DNA of 64,000 nt from an uncultured bacterium (GCA_949297775.1 CASFTM010000003.1:1-64000), one strand, 5' to 3'; shown: positions 15,852 to 25,151, numbered from the stretch's first letter. Notes: generated from the sequence alone by a model not told the origin. Translations and numbers: made by a program.

Positions 15852-16254
15852 ATCCCCGGTGGGCAGTTGCACAGAAAACTCCCCCGGAGCGTCAGCCTTT
15901 CCCGATGATGTTGGGCGGCGCAGACGGATGCCAACTGTTTTCATCCGGCAGGTGCGCGGGCGCGAAGAGCGTGGCGCCCTAAAGGGTGGAAAACAGAAAA
16001 AGAGTTCTTTGGGGAATAGACCGTGCGGGGCAGGAGTGCCCGGGATGCAAGGACCGTTTCACAAGCTTCGGGCCCGTTACCTGAGGGTAGTGGGAGTTCC
16101 CGAGGATATGGAACTGGGCAACCGGCTTCAGGTGCCGGGCGGGACCCTAAACCTCTTAACTGGCAGCTGGCTCAAATTTGGGGATTGAGAGTAATCATGG
16201 AAGAGTCGACTAGATGAGTCCTCCGCGTTGAGAAAATGCGGAGGGCTCTTTTTT
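15852..16254 (+). ncRNA. Candidate structured non-coding RNA of unknown class, about 400 nt
   Basis: The stretch has its own promoter, ends in a strong terminator and has no credible protein frame. Many local stems are visible: CGGATG/CATCCG, GGGCGC/GCGCCC, GGGCA/TGCCC, CCGGC/GCCGG and CTCAA/TTGAG. Length and GC richness match RNase P RNA or tmRNA, but neither the RNase P conserved regions nor the tmRNA tRNA-like ends or tag frame are present. SRP, 6S and common riboswitch signatures are also absent. It may be a lineage-specific RNA, possibly tied to the repressor next door. Confidence 0.5.
16216..16254 (+). terminator. Strong intrinsic terminator of the RNA candidate
   Basis: GAGTCCTCCGC (16216-16226) pairs with GCGGAGGGCTC (16238-16248), then T6. 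Confidence 0.9.
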
Positions 16255-16319
16255 GGGCTGCGCTTGTATGATTAAAAATGTTTTCGGGCATTTATAAACA
16301 CCCGTAAGTGTCCCCAAAC

Positions 16320-16349
16320 AAAACGCCCCGCCGGAGGGCGGGGCGTTAA
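16320..16349 (-). terminator. Terminator of the ABC exporter gene
   Basis: AACGCCCCGCC (16322-16332) and GGCGGGGCGTT (16337-16347), with A run on the left (T run on the minus strand). Confidence 0.85.
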
Positions 16350-16363
16350 AAAGGCAAGCCGTC

Positions 16364-18157
16364 TTAGGCGTGGCGGGCTTTGCTTTTAAACTGAGCATTA
16401 TACAACGAAGCATACGCCCCGTTGGGTATTTGCAGCAACTGCTCGTGGGTTCCTTCCTCTACAATATGGCCTTCGTTAAGCACCACAATTTTATCGGCGT
16501 TTACCACCGTAGACAAGCGGTGTGCAATTACAAACACCGTGCGGTTTTTGGTCAAGTTATCCAGCGCCTTTTGTACTACCGCTTCCGATTTATTATCCAA
16601 GGCACTGGTGGCCTCGTCCAAAATAACAATCGGCGCCTGGCGGATAAACGCGCGTGCAATCGCCACACGCTGGCGCTGTCCGCCGGAAAGCGTCAAGCCG
16701 CGTTCGCCCAGTTCGGTATCCAAACCGTCTTTCAGGGTGCGGATAAAATCGTCCAAATGGGCGTTTTTGACGGCTTCCTGCAGGTCTTTTTCGGTGGCAC
16801 CGGGGCGGCCGATCATAATATTTTCCCGAATGGTGCCGGTAAACAAAAAGTTATCCTGGAATACCACGGAAATATGGTCCCGCAAGGACTTTAAGGTAAA
16901 TTCCTCAATATCAGTTCCGTCAATGGTAATAGAGCCCTTCGTCACATTGTAAAACCGCGGCAGCAGGCTGACAATGGTGGATTTACCGCCGCCGGAATTG
17001 CCAACCAACGCAATCGTTTTGCCAACAGGAGCCGTAAGATTAATATCCTTCAGCACATATACCCCCGGTTTGTACGCAAACGATACATTATTGAAGCGGA
17101 TTTCCTCACGCACGGAGGTAAGCGTTACGGCACCGGGCTTATCGGCAATATCAGTTTTTAGGGCGAAAATTTCAAAAATACGGTCAATCGCCAAAAAGGC
17201 TTTTTTGATGTCCACGTAGTTGTCTCCCATCGTTTTGACAGGCGTATAGAGCATTAACAAAGCCGCCACGAAAGAAGTAAAGTTACCGCTGGTAATCGTC
17301 CCGTTTACAATCATAGAACTGCTTTGCCAAAACACCAGCGCCAACCCCAACGATACGATAAAATGCATCACAGGCGACAGCCACCCCGTATGCTTTACCA
17401 TTCCCATATTCAAGTTAAACACATCGTCCATCAGCTGGTTAAAGCGTTTTTCCTGGTCTTCCTGCAAGTTATAGGCCGCCACGGTGCGGTTGCCGTTAAA
17501 CATCTCGTTATAGGCGCGCATAGCGATAGAATTAATGACCACCGTATTGCGCACCAATTCTTCCAGTTTGCGGCGCACGATAAAAATAAGCGCACCCGCG
17601 GCGGAAAAAGCCCCAACAGCAATCACCGTCAGCTGCCAAGAGTTATAAAACAATACAAACACCAACGTTACGCTGGAAAATACCCGCGTAACCATCATAC
17701 GCAGGTTGTTAATCAATCCATTGCAGGCGGTATCGGCATCACCGTTATAACGCAGCATAATAAACCCGGAATCGGTCTTGTCAAAATACCCGCTGTGCAT
17801 GCTGAGAAGCTTGCAAAATAATTTTTTGCGCACATCCTGCGTAATTTTATTGCCCACCCAGGAGTTTAAGTACTTTACTAAATAAGTCAAAATGCTTTGC
17901 ACCAACACAAACGCAATAATTAAAATGGGGATATAGGAAGCAAACGTGGCGTTTTTGGCCACCAGTACGTCATCGGTGTAAGACTTCATAAACATCGCCA
18001 CCGTGGCGTCCAGCGCCCCCACCGGCAAGGCCAAAAGCAGCCCCAACAACGCACGGAACCAATAGGGCTTTACAAACGGCCACATCTTTTTATAGTTATC
18101 TACAAACGGATTTTTGGTAATCAGCTCGCCCAATGGGCGGGTAAAGAAATTTTTCAT
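16364..18157 (-). CDS. ABC exporter, MsbA/lipid A-export type
   Basis: 597 residues: six transmembrane helices (about 30-320) fused to a nucleotide-binding domain. Motifs: Walker A VGNSGGGKST near 390, Q-loop VVFQDN, signature LSGGQRQRVAIARAF near 497, Walker B IVILDEATSALD near 517, and H-loop IAHRLST. Works as a homodimer in the inner membrane. The full-length half-transporter with no linked partner fits MsbA or a general lipid/drug flippase; substrate not provable. Stands alone, minus strand. Confidence 0.9.
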   Translation of the reverse strand: MKNFFTRPLGELITKNPFVDNYKKMWPFVKPYWFRALLGLLLALPVGALDATVAMFMKSYTDDVLVAKNATFASYIPILIIAFVLVQSILTYLVKYLNSWVGNKITQDVRKKLFCKLLSMHSGYFDKTDSGFIMLRYNGDADTACNGLINNLRMMVTRVFSSVTLVFVLFYNSWQLTVIAVGAFSAAGALIFIVRRKLEELVRNTVVINSIAMRAYNEMFNGNRTVAAYNLQEDQEKRFNQLMDDVFNLNMGMVKHTGWLSPVMHFIVSLGLALVFWQSSSMIVNGTITSGNFTSFVAALLMLYTPVKTMGDNYVDIKKAFLAIDRIFEIFALKTDIADKPGAVTLTSVREEIRFNNVSFAYKPGVYVLKDINLTAPVGKTIALVGNSGGGKSTIVSLLPRFYNVTKGSITIDGTDIEEFTLKSLRDHISVVFQDNFLFTGTIRENIMIGRPGATEKDLQEAVKNAHLDDFIRTLKDGLDTELGERGLTLSGGQRQRVAIARAFIRQAPIVILDEATSALDNKSEAVVQKALDNLTKNRTVFVIAHRLSTVVNADKIVVLNEGHIVEEGTHEQLLQIPNGAYASLYNAQFKSKARHA

Positions 18158-18255
18158 AATAATTGGCTTCTCCGAGAAATTGCCTATTTTTTATTATAAC
18201 AATTAGCAAGCTGATTGTGCCAAAGAGAACTCCTCTTGTGGAAAAACTCCGGGGG

Positions 18256-18284
18256 TTGAAAAAAATATTTTACTTTGCTAAACT
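18256..18284 (+). promoter_or_regulatory. Sigma70-type promoter of the DksA-like gene
   Basis: TTGAAA (18256-18261), 17-bp spacer, TAAACT (18279-18284). Confidence 0.65.
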
Positions 18285-18352
18285 AATCAAACAGTGCCCG
18301 GAAAAGCTGCTCCTTTTCCGACGCATAATTTTCCCAGCAGGGGTATTTATTT

Positions 18353-18730
18353 ATGGTTATTAAAAAGACAAACAAAGAGGCTCTTACCGCCGCTGAACTA
18401 AAGGAAATCAAAAAACATTTACTGGAATTAAAAGAAGACGCTGCCGCACGCTTGAAAGACAAAAAAGATATGGATATGCCGGAAGCGGAAGTGGGCGATC
18501 CGATTGACGATGCCAGCAAAAGCTTGGATAAAGAGATTTTATTTGAACTTTCCGGCAACGCTCACAGCACCATTGAACAAATTGAAGCCGCCTTGCGCAA
18601 AATAGACAAAGGCATTTACGGCTTTTGCGAATATTGCCGGCAGCCTATCCCCAAAAAACGCATCAAAGCGCTTCCTTTTGCGCGCTACTGCGTCAACTGC
18701 CAGCACTCCACGGAAAAACACCGGGAATAG
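18353..18730 (+). CDS. DksA/TraR-type C4 zinc-finger protein
   Basis: 125 residues. An N-terminal coiled coil (about 12-45) with the acidic tip seen as DPIDDASKSLDKE, then IDKGIYGFCEYCRQPIPKKRIKALPFARYCVNCQ: the four-Cys zinc finger CxxC-x17-CxxC. This is the GKYGxCxxC architecture of DksA/TraR/YteA proteins that bind in the RNA polymerase secondary channel and alter initiation, often with ppGpp. It is longer than TraR and shorter than DksA (151). Preceded by a good promoter and AGGGG ribosome site; followed by a strong terminator, so it is monocistronic. Confidence 0.9.
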   Translation: MVIKKTNKEALTAAELKEIKKHLLELKEDAAARLKDKKDMDMPEAEVGDPIDDASKSLDKEILFELSGNAHSTIEQIEAALRKIDKGIYGFCEYCRQPIPKKRIKALPFARYCVNCQHSTEKHRE

Positions 18731-18748
18731 CCCGTTTTGACTTCGTAA

Positions 18749-18783
18749 CAGCCCGCCGACCACTTGGTCGGCGGGCTGTTTTA
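18749..18783 (+). terminator. Terminator of the DksA-like gene
   Basis: CAGCCCGCCGACC (18749-18761) and GGTCGGCGGGCTG (18766-18778), then T4. Confidence 0.9.
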
Positions 18784-19074
18784 TGCAAACATTCTATCCC
18801 GTATCAAACGCCGGAATGGAAGCCAAACATTCCCCCAGCTCCACAACAAGCCAGCTGGGCAGGGCACCCCACAGGCGGCATTTGCACGCGCCGGGAAATA
18901 GCGTTGCTATTTGACTATGGCGTCCCGACCTATACGTCCCGTGAACCGGCAGCCTATCCGCACGATAATTTGCAACTTCACCAAACTTCAGCTGAACACC
19001 GAAACCGGCGGGCCGCCCGCTCAAACGGCATTTCTTTGCCATGCCTATTTATCCCCGTTTATCTGAAAACATAT
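18784..19074. other. Intergenic sequence, no supported gene
   Basis: Between two terminators. An 82-codon minus-strand frame covers most of it but has no ribosome site and no recognisable protein character. Nothing else is visible. Confidence 0.5.
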
Positions 19075-19104
19075 AAAAAACCCGGTGCGCGCAAGCGTAC
19101 CGGG
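19075..19104 (-). terminator. rpsA terminator
   Basis: CCCGGTGCGC / GCGTACCGGG stem (19081-19104) with A6 on the left, a T run on the minus strand. It ends the long smpB-to-rpsA co-directional run. Confidence 0.8.
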
Positions 19105-19125
19105 CTTTATTCTATAATAGCTAAC

Positions 19126-20316
19126 TTATTTGGTTTCTTCTTCGTTTTCCGTTTTGAAGGAGTCCTGCAGCAGCTGACCCAAGGTCGGGCGCGGGGCTTG
19201 CTTCAAATACTGGGCAACGACTTTGCGGTTTTGCACTTGGTCGTACTTCTTTACGGACAAGTTGACCGTAAAGGTTTCCGGGTTTACACCCACCACCAAA
19301 GCGGTAATCGTATCGCCTTCTTTAGCGGCGAAATCGCGTCCCATTTCAAAGGGGCTGATGTAACCTTTGGTATTGTTTTTGCCAATCGTGCATTCCACTC
19401 CGTTTTCGGCGTCTACTTTCGTAACGGTCGCTTTGACGGAGCTCTTGTACGGATAGCGGCGTTTGAGCGCGTCGGCCGGGTTCAGGAACAGTTGTTTCAA
19501 ACCAAATTCCAAGCGCGGAGTTTCTTTATCCAACGCCAACAATTTGGCTTTCAAGCGCTGGCCTCTTCTGTAATTGGTCAAAGCGGTTTCCGGTTCTTTC
19601 CAGGCGATATTGTCCAAATTCACCACGCCTTCAATCCCGTGGAAGCGCAGGAACAGTTTGTCCTTATCCACTTTGGAAACGACTACGCGCAACACATCGC
19701 CTTCTTTAATTTCGCCCAGCACTTGTTCGCGGCGGACGGCTTCGTCTTCTTCCAGCACTTGTTTGCGGGAGATGATGAGTTTCTGTCTTTCTTTGGCAAA
19801 TTCAACAATTTGGGCTTTGATCTTGGCGCCGGCCGGCAGATAGTGTTTATAAGCGGTGTGCAGTTCCGAAAGGGAAAGCGGCATAAAACCGTTTACGCCG
19901 AAAACTTCCACAATATAGCCGCCTTTTACGCATTGTACAATCGTGCCTTTGACGCGTTCTTTATCTTCGTAAGCTTTTTTGCAAATGTCCCAGCCCAAAG
20001 ATTCCAACGCTTTTTTGTGGGATAAAATAGCCGGTCTTTCGTCAGAACCGCGCTTTACGAGCACGGCGGAAATCGTATCCCCCACAGAGGGCAGCGTTTT
20101 GCCTGCAAATTCGGACACGGCGATGGCCCCCTCTTTTTTGGCGCCGGTATCCACTAAAATGTAATCTTGATTAATCTGTACAACGGGTACTTCCACAATT
20201 TCTTTTTTGTACAGTTTCTCCGATAAAGACTCTTGTTGCGCAATTAACTGGTCCATCGTCATTTCTTGTTCGTTAATTGTGTCTTCGGTGTTTTTGATTT
20301 CTTCGTTTGTCGTCAT
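19126..20316 (-). CDS. rpsA: 30S ribosomal protein S1 (four-domain form)
   Basis: 396 residues with four S1 (OB-fold) repeats at about 40-105, 120-185, 205-275 and 290-365; E. coli S1 has six. The repeats show typical strings: GYIVEVFGVNGFMPLS (repeat 2), LFLRFHGIEGVVNLDN (repeat 3) and KGYISPFEMGRDF (repeat 4). The acidic N-terminus and C-terminus resemble four-domain S1 of many non-proteobacteria. It binds mRNA on the 30S subunit. If many mRNAs lack leaders in this organism, its role in initiation is of interest. Follows cmk-plsC, a known conserved cluster. Confidence 0.93.
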   Translation of the reverse strand: MTTNEEIKNTEDTINEQEMTMDQLIAQQESLSEKLYKKEIVEVPVVQINQDYILVDTGAKKEGAIAVSEFAGKTLPSVGDTISAVLVKRGSDERPAILSHKKALESLGWDICKKAYEDKERVKGTIVQCVKGGYIVEVFGVNGFMPLSLSELHTAYKHYLPAGAKIKAQIVEFAKERQKLIISRKQVLEEDEAVRREQVLGEIKEGDVLRVVVSKVDKDKLFLRFHGIEGVVNLDNIAWKEPETALTNYRRGQRLKAKLLALDKETPRLEFGLKQLFLNPADALKRRYPYKSSVKATVTKVDAENGVECTIGKNNTKGYISPFEMGRDFAAKEGDTITALVVGVNPETFTVNLSVKKYDQVQNRKVVAQYLKQAPRPTLGQLLQDSFKTENEEETK

Positions 20317-20364
20317 AAGTCCTTATTACAGTATTTCCCGAAAGGGAAAACTGCGTAACCTCCG

Positions 20365-20958
20365 TTAGATAGTTATAGAATTTATTGCATCCATTATTTG
20401 ATTTGCAAATTGTTTATACTGCGCTTTTGGTTCCAGCGCCGGGTCTTTTTCCAGGTGCATCACCGTGCCGAATTTGACCCGTATTTTGCGCACCCAAGGC
20501 CAACCAAAGGTGCCTTCCACCTTTACCGGCAACACCGGGGCTCCTGTTTTGTACACCAAAAATCCGATACCGCTTTTGGGTTTTTGGGGGCTGCCCGTGC
20601 GGCTGCGCGTCCCTTCCGGGAACATCACCACGCTTTCGCCTTTTTCCAGCGCGTGCACCACTTCCTGCAGTGCTCCAAAATCGCCGATTGTTCTTTTCCG
20701 GTCCACCGGAATATAACCGCTGCGGCGGAAAAACCACCCCAGCCCCGGGACGGAAAACAACTCTTTTTTGGCTACAAAGCGCGAATCACGCACCAAGCCG
20801 GCAAAACTGCCGATAGCGGGCGGGTCGGCATTGGAAAGATGGTTCCCCGCAATAATCAAAGAACCCGTTTTGGGGATATTTTCTAAGCCTTCTACTTTAA
20901 AATCGTAACAAACTTTAAAGTAAACCCGTGCTATTAATTTTATCAAATTAAGAAGCAT
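20365..20958 (-). CDS. plsC: 1-acyl-sn-glycerol-3-phosphate acyltransferase
   Basis: 197 residues. Makes phosphatidic acid by acylating lysophosphatidate at the inner membrane. Motif I NHLSNADPPAIG (HX4D), motif II around RFVAKKELFSVPGLGWFFRRSG, motif III FPEGTRSRTG and motif IV APVLPVKVEG are all present. One hydrophobic N-terminal segment. Overlaps the 3' end of cmk by 11 bases. The order cmk-plsC-rpsA is a common bacterial cluster. Confidence 0.94.
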   Translation of the reverse strand: MLLNLIKLIARVYFKVCYDFKVEGLENIPKTGSLIIAGNHLSNADPPAIGSFAGLVRDSRFVAKKELFSVPGLGWFFRRSGYIPVDRKRTIGDFGALQEVVHALEKGESVVMFPEGTRSRTGSPQKPKSGIGFLVYKTGAPVLPVKVEGTFGWPWVRKIRVKFGTVMHLEKDPALEPKAQYKQFANQIMDAINSITI

Positions 20959-21628
20959 AATGCTGGATTTTCTCCCAGACGGCGTCCACTACCTGCTGCA
21001 AATTGAGGGACGAAGTGTCCACCACCACGGCGTCCGGCGCCGGTTTAAGCGGGCTGACGGCCCGGTGAGAATCGCGGTAATCGCGTTCCTGAATGGATTT
21101 CAAAATGGCCTGATAATCCGCATGTTCGCCGGCTTCTTTAAGCTGTTTAAAACGGCGCTTGGCGCGTTCTTCGGCGGAAGCATCCAAATAAAACTTTATT
21201 TCCGCATCCGGAAACACCACCGTCCCCACATCACGGCCTTCCATCACAATACCGCCGTCTTCGCCCACATCGCGCATTTTTTCAGTCAGCACGCGGCGGG
21301 CTTCCCCGTTTGTGGAAACGCGGCTGGCCACATTGCCCACTTCTTCCAAATGCAGCTTTCCGCCCAGGTATTCCCCGTCCACATACATTTTAAGCGAAGC
21401 GTCCGGCTGGCGCGCAAAAGTAAAATGCAATTGGCGCGCCGCCTCCAATACGGCGTCGTGGTCTTCAGGCTCAATGTGTTTTTCATATACTTTATAAGCC
21501 AGCGCACGGTACATTTCCCCCGTGCTTAAAAACCCGTACCCCAACTTGGCCGCTACTGCTTTTCCCACGGAAGATTTTCCTGTTCCGGCGGTCCCGTCAA
21601 TGGCAATCAACATTCCGTTGGTACGCAT
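20948..21628 (-). CDS. cmk: Cytidylate kinase
   Basis: 226 residues. Phosphorylates CMP and dCMP. P-loop IDGTAGTGKSSVGKAVA at the N-terminus, GFLSTGEMYRALA (CMP-binding region), GRDVGTVVFPDAEIKFYLDASAEERAKRR with the lid, and RDYRDSHRAVSPLKPAPDAVVVDTS at the C-terminus. Two bases separate it from the pilT stop codon, and it overlaps plsC, so these are one operon. Confidence 0.95.
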   Translation of the reverse strand: MRTNGMLIAIDGTAGTGKSSVGKAVAAKLGYGFLSTGEMYRALAYKVYEKHIEPEDHDAVLEAARQLHFTFARQPDASLKMYVDGEYLGGKLHLEEVGNVASRVSTNGEARRVLTEKMRDVGEDGGIVMEGRDVGTVVFPDAEIKFYLDASAEERAKRRFKQLKEAGEHADYQAILKSIQERDYRDSHRAVSPLKPAPDAVVVDTSSLNLQQVVDAVWEKIQHYAS

Positions 21629-21630
21629 AC

Positions 21631-22722
21631 TTACTCCGTAACAGCCTCTAAACCGCCCGTTACCCCGCGGATGGCCAACATAATGGCATCCGGGCTGGTG
21701 GCGGCGGACTGCGCGGTTTCCAAATCAATAAACCCTTCTTTATACAAGCGGGCCAAAGATTGGTCAAACGTATTCATCCCGTAGAATTCACCGCCCTGCA
21801 TCATTTTTTGCAAATCGCTGGGTTTATTTTCCAAAATTAATTTGCGCACCTGCGGAGTAGAAACCAGGATTTCCAACGCCGGGCGCATACCGGGTTTAAT
21901 GGTCGGCAACAAACGTTGGCAAATAATGCCGCATACTAATTCGGAAAGTTGCAAGCGCACCTGGTCATGCTGTTCCACCGGAAAAGCATCCACTAAGCGC
22001 GAAAGCGTTTGGGTGACGTTTACCGTGTGCATCGTACCCAGCACCAATTGGCCGGTTTCTGCCGCCGCAATAGCGGATTTCATTACTTCGTGGTCGCGCA
22101 ACTCGCCGATTAACACCACATCCGGGTCCTGGCGCATAGCCGCGCGCAAGGCACCAGTGTACGAAGGGGTGTCCACCCCCAGTTCCAATTGGCTGACAAT
22201 GCAATGATTGTCGGTATGCATAAACTCAATCGGGTCTTCAATCGTTAAAATATGCCCGGCGCGGGTTTTATTAATATGGTCAATCATCGCCGCTAAAGTA
22301 GAGGTTTTACCGGAACCCGTCATACCGGTAACCAAAATAAGACCGCGGCGGTTTTCCGCCATTTTGCGCAAAATATCGCCTGGAAGACGAAGATCCTCAA
22401 AGGAAGGAATTTTCAACGGGATATGGCGCACCGCCATACAAATTTTGCCCATTTGGCGAAATACGTTGAAGCGGAAACGCCCGTAGGATTTGGCATCCAG
22501 CGAAAAATCCACCGTGCTATACTGCTCAAAAATTTTGCGTTCACGGTCTCCCATACACGCATAGGCCATTTTTTTAGCTTCTTCATTGGAAATGAAGCTG
22601 TCGTCAATCGGTTTAATTTGTCCGTTCAAACGCACATAGGCATTAGAGTTGCCGCGAATGTGCAATCCGCTGGCCTTATTGTCTACTACCGTCCTTAATA
22701 AACTTTGAAGTCCTACCGCCAT
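21631..22722 (-). CDS. pilT: Type IV pilus retraction ATPase PilT
   Basis: 363 residues, hexameric AAA-type secretion ATPase that powers pilus retraction and twitching. N-terminal PAS-like domain to about 100, then Walker A VTGMTGSGKTSTLAAM, Asp box IEDPIEFMH, Walker B PDVVLIGELRDHEVM and His box LGTMHTVNVTQTLSRLVD. The C-terminal part (ILVSTPQVRKLI ... QSLARLYKEGFID) is PilT-like. Fits the three pilin genes in the window and argues that at least some form true type IV pili. SD AAAAGGAGC present. Sits between ftsZ and cmk in one run. Confidence 0.95.
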   Translation of the reverse strand: MAVGLQSLLRTVVDNKASGLHIRGNSNAYVRLNGQIKPIDDSFISNEEAKKMAYACMGDRERKIFEQYSTVDFSLDAKSYGRFRFNVFRQMGKICMAVRHIPLKIPSFEDLRLPGDILRKMAENRRGLILVTGMTGSGKTSTLAAMIDHINKTRAGHILTIEDPIEFMHTDNHCIVSQLELGVDTPSYTGALRAAMRQDPDVVLIGELRDHEVMKSAIAAAETGQLVLGTMHTVNVTQTLSRLVDAFPVEQHDQVRLQLSELVCGIICQRLLPTIKPGMRPALEILVSTPQVRKLILENKPSDLQKMMQGGEFYGMNTFDQSLARLYKEGFIDLETAQSAATSPDAIMLAIRGVTGGLEAVTE

Positions 22723-22734
22723 ATTCTGCTCCTT

Positions 22735-23889
22735 TTACGACCGGTTTTTTTTGCGGCGTAGATACGCCGGTATCATCATCGCGTCCTCCGGCTCCGGAGA
22801 TTTGGACGGCTCAAAGGAAGCGAACACTTCTTGCACTAACGGCTTTTTCCCGGTAACGGTTCCCGGCACTTCAGCAGGAAGCGGCCGGCGAATATTAAAC
22901 ACGCTGGCTTTTTCGGCGCTGAATCCGGTGGCAATAACCGTCACTTTAAACATTCCGTTTAACGTAGAATCGTACGAATAGCCAAACATAATAATGGAAT
23001 CATTGCTGGCATACTGCCGGATTAGGTTCATTACTTCGCCCTGCTCCAAAAGCGTCAAATTTTCTTCGGCGGAAAAGTGTACGATAAATCCCTTGGCGCC
23101 GCGGATGTCGGCATTTTCCAAAAGCGGCGAAGAAATGGCTTTCTTTACCGCCTGCAAATGCCGCCCGGGGCCGCTGGCCTCGCCAATGCCGATAAGAGAT
23201 TTATGGGAATGGCACATCACTTTGCGGATATCGTTAAAATCAATGTTTACTTCGCCCGGCTGGGTAATCACTTCGGAAATGCCTTTTACCGCCTGCAACA
23301 GCACCTCATCCACCATTTTAAAAGCGTCTTTGGAAGATGTTTCCGGGTCTATGTTGGCAAACAATTTTTCATTCGGCACGATAATCATAGAGTCTACGTA
23401 CTTTTGCATTTCTTTAATGCCTTCATCGGCCTGTTTCTCGCGCACGTAGCCTTCAAAATTAAACGGGCGGGTAACGACTCCCACCACCAGCAAATCATCG
23501 CCATAAATTTCTTTAGCCAGTTTCGCCAAATACGGCGCCACCCCCGTACCGGTGCCGCCGCCCATACCGGCGGTAATAAAAAGCAAATCGCACTGGCCGA
23601 TAATAAGCTTTAATTTTTCTTCGGACTCCGCCGCCGCCTTTTTGCCTTTTTCCGGGTCCCCGCCTACGCCAAGGCCTTTGGTTATTTTTTCGCCCACCTG
23701 CACCAAATAAGGCGCGCGGTTGCGGCGCAGGTCCTGCGCGTCGGTATTGACGGCGATAAAATCCACATCTTTCAGCCCGGAGCTGACCATATGGTTGATG
23801 GCGTTTCCGCCACCGCCGCCCACACCGATTACTTTAATTTTGGCTTTCTTGGTTTCAAACAAGTCCGCCGGCATAAATAAATCTTTCAT
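22735..23889 (-). CDS. ftsZ: Cell division protein FtsZ
   Basis: 384 residues, tubulin-like GTPase that forms the Z ring. IKVIGVGGGGGNAINHM at the N-terminus, NTDAQDLRR, the tubulin signature AGMGGGTGTGVAPYLAK near 108, and the C-terminal peptide IPAYLRRKK, which tethers it to FtsA. Linker between core and tail about 40 residues. Ribosome site GAGGA precedes ATG 23889. Next to ftsA with 11 bases between. Confidence 0.97.
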   Translation of the reverse strand: MKDLFMPADLFETKKAKIKVIGVGGGGGNAINHMVSSGLKDVDFIAVNTDAQDLRRNRAPYLVQVGEKITKGLGVGGDPEKGKKAAAESEEKLKLIIGQCDLLFITAGMGGGTGTGVAPYLAKLAKEIYGDDLLVVGVVTRPFNFEGYVREKQADEGIKEMQKYVDSMIIVPNEKLFANIDPETSSKDAFKMVDEVLLQAVKGISEVITQPGEVNIDFNDIRKVMCHSHKSLIGIGEASGPGRHLQAVKKAISSPLLENADIRGAKGFIVHFSAEENLTLLEQGEVMNLIRQYASNDSIIMFGYSYDSTLNGMFKVTVIATGFSAEKASVFNIRRPLPAEVPGTVTGKKPLVQEVFASFEPSKSPEPEDAMMIPAYLRRKKNRS

Positions 23890-23900
23890 CGTTGGTATCC

Positions 23901-25151
23901 TCAGCCGCCAAAAATATCCACGCCTTTAAACAGCCGGCCCAATTTGCTAAAGAAAGAGCCTCCTTTTTCGTACGCGGTACCGGAATAATCGTCGTAGCCG
24001 GAGTTATCCGACGCATAAATAGCCAGCGCCATCGCCGTGCTGTACTGCGGGGCAAAAAATTCGTCATCGCTGGTAATTAAGTCCCGCTGGACCCCGCCGC
24101 GGCGTACCTCTTTCAACCCCAGGATATTCACGCAGTGCTCGGTAATGCCGGGCATCAGCGATCCGCCGCCCGTCACTACCCCTACCACCGGGAACTTCCG
24201 GTAGCCGGAGCTTTCCACGCAGTTGGCCACTTGCTCAATCAGTTCTTCCACGCGGGGCTGGATAATGTCCAGCACATAGCTTTTTTTGATGTTATGCGTG
24301 CTGCGCCCGTCCAAAGAGGGCACCGGGATTTCGCCTTCTTCATCTAAAAACGTGGGAAAGGAGACGCCGTATTTTTCTTTGATTTCTTTGGCGTTTTGGC
24401 GGCTGGTGTGCAACAGGCGGGACAAATCGCTGGTTATCAAATCGCAGCCGTAGGGGATATCCCGGGAGAATTTTAAGATACCGTCAATGTAAATTCCGAC
24501 GGACATCGTTTCCCCGCCCAAATCCAAAATCATCGCGCCGATTTCTTTTTCTTCCTGTGTCAGCACCGTATCAGCCAGCGGCACCAATCCGTAAAAAGTA
24601 CCGTCAATCTTGTAGCCCGGGCGCTGAATGGCTTTGGCCAAATTGTTTAAATGGGTGGAAGACCCCGTGGTAATGTGTACATCTACTTCCAACAGCGATC
24701 CTTCCATCCCCTCCGGGTTGGTAATGCCTTTTTGCTTATCAATGGCATACCCTTGGGTAATGACGTTGACGATTTCGTTGTCGTTTTTTATAGGCATTGC
24801 CTTGGCGTTTTCAATAGCCAAAGCCATATCCGCCTGGGTAATTTCTTTATCCAAGCGGGAAATGTTATAGGTACCGTGGTTAGAAAAAGATTCCAAATGC
24901 GCACCGCGCACCCCTACAAACAAATTGCCGATTTCCTGGTTGCATTCGCGTTCAATACTGCTCAAAATTTGGGTTACCGCGGCGGAAGTTTCACGAATGT
25001 CGGACACCATCCCCCCTCTTAACCCTTTGCATGGGACGCTGCGCCCCGCCACTACTTTTAATGTATTGGTCTCAAAATCATGCATCGCGGCAATACACGT
25101 CATCTTGCCGCTGCCGATATCCAACCCTGCGATGAGATTCGTTTTAGCCAT
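23901..25151 (-). CDS. ftsA: Cell division protein FtsA
   Basis: 416 residues, actin-like membrane anchor of the Z ring. AGLDIGSGKMTCIAAM (phosphate 1 loop), the SHS2 (1C) insert near 85-165, LDLGGETMSVGIYIDG (phosphate 2), VVTGGGSLMPGITEH (adenosine region), and a C-terminal amphipathic tail SFFSKLGRLFKGVDIF that should bind the membrane. Full length for the family. Transcribed with ftsQ and ftsZ. Confidence 0.96.
   Translation of the reverse strand: MAKTNLIAGLDIGSGKMTCIAAMHDFETNTLKVVAGRSVPCKGLRGGMVSDIRETSAAVTQILSSIERECNQEIGNLFVGVRGAHLESFSNHGTYNISRLDKEITQADMALAIENAKAMPIKNDNEIVNVITQGYAIDKQKGITNPEGMEGSLLEVDVHITTGSSTHLNNLAKAIQRPGYKIDGTFYGLVPLADTVLTQEEKEIGAMILDLGGETMSVGIYIDGILKFSRDIPYGCDLITSDLSRLLHTSRQNAKEIKEKYGVSFPTFLDEEGEIPVPSLDGRSTHNIKKSYVLDIIQPRVEELIEQVANCVESSGYRKFPVVGVVTGGGSLMPGITEHCVNILGLKEVRRGGVQRDLITSDDEFFAPQYSTAMALAIYASDNSGYDDYSGTAYEKGGSFFSKLGRLFKGVDIFGG

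Noticed and set aside
15859-16188. 109-codon frame inside the 400-nt RNA candidate
   Set aside because: No ribosome site and a Gly/Arg-rich composition; the region is better explained as structured RNA.
15852-16254. RNase P RNA or tmRNA identity for the RNA candidate
   Set aside because: Neither the GAAAGUCCGGGC-type P4 strand nor a tRNA-like 3' end with a tag ORF is present.
16205-16254. Hammerhead ribozyme (GATGAGTCC near the terminator)
   Set aside because: The CUGAUGA core has an extra A and the required GAAA strand is missing; the bases belong to a terminator stem.
18794-19042. 82-codon minus-strand frame between two terminators
   Set aside because: No ribosome site, no recognisable protein pattern, and it lies outside any transcript after the rpsA terminator.
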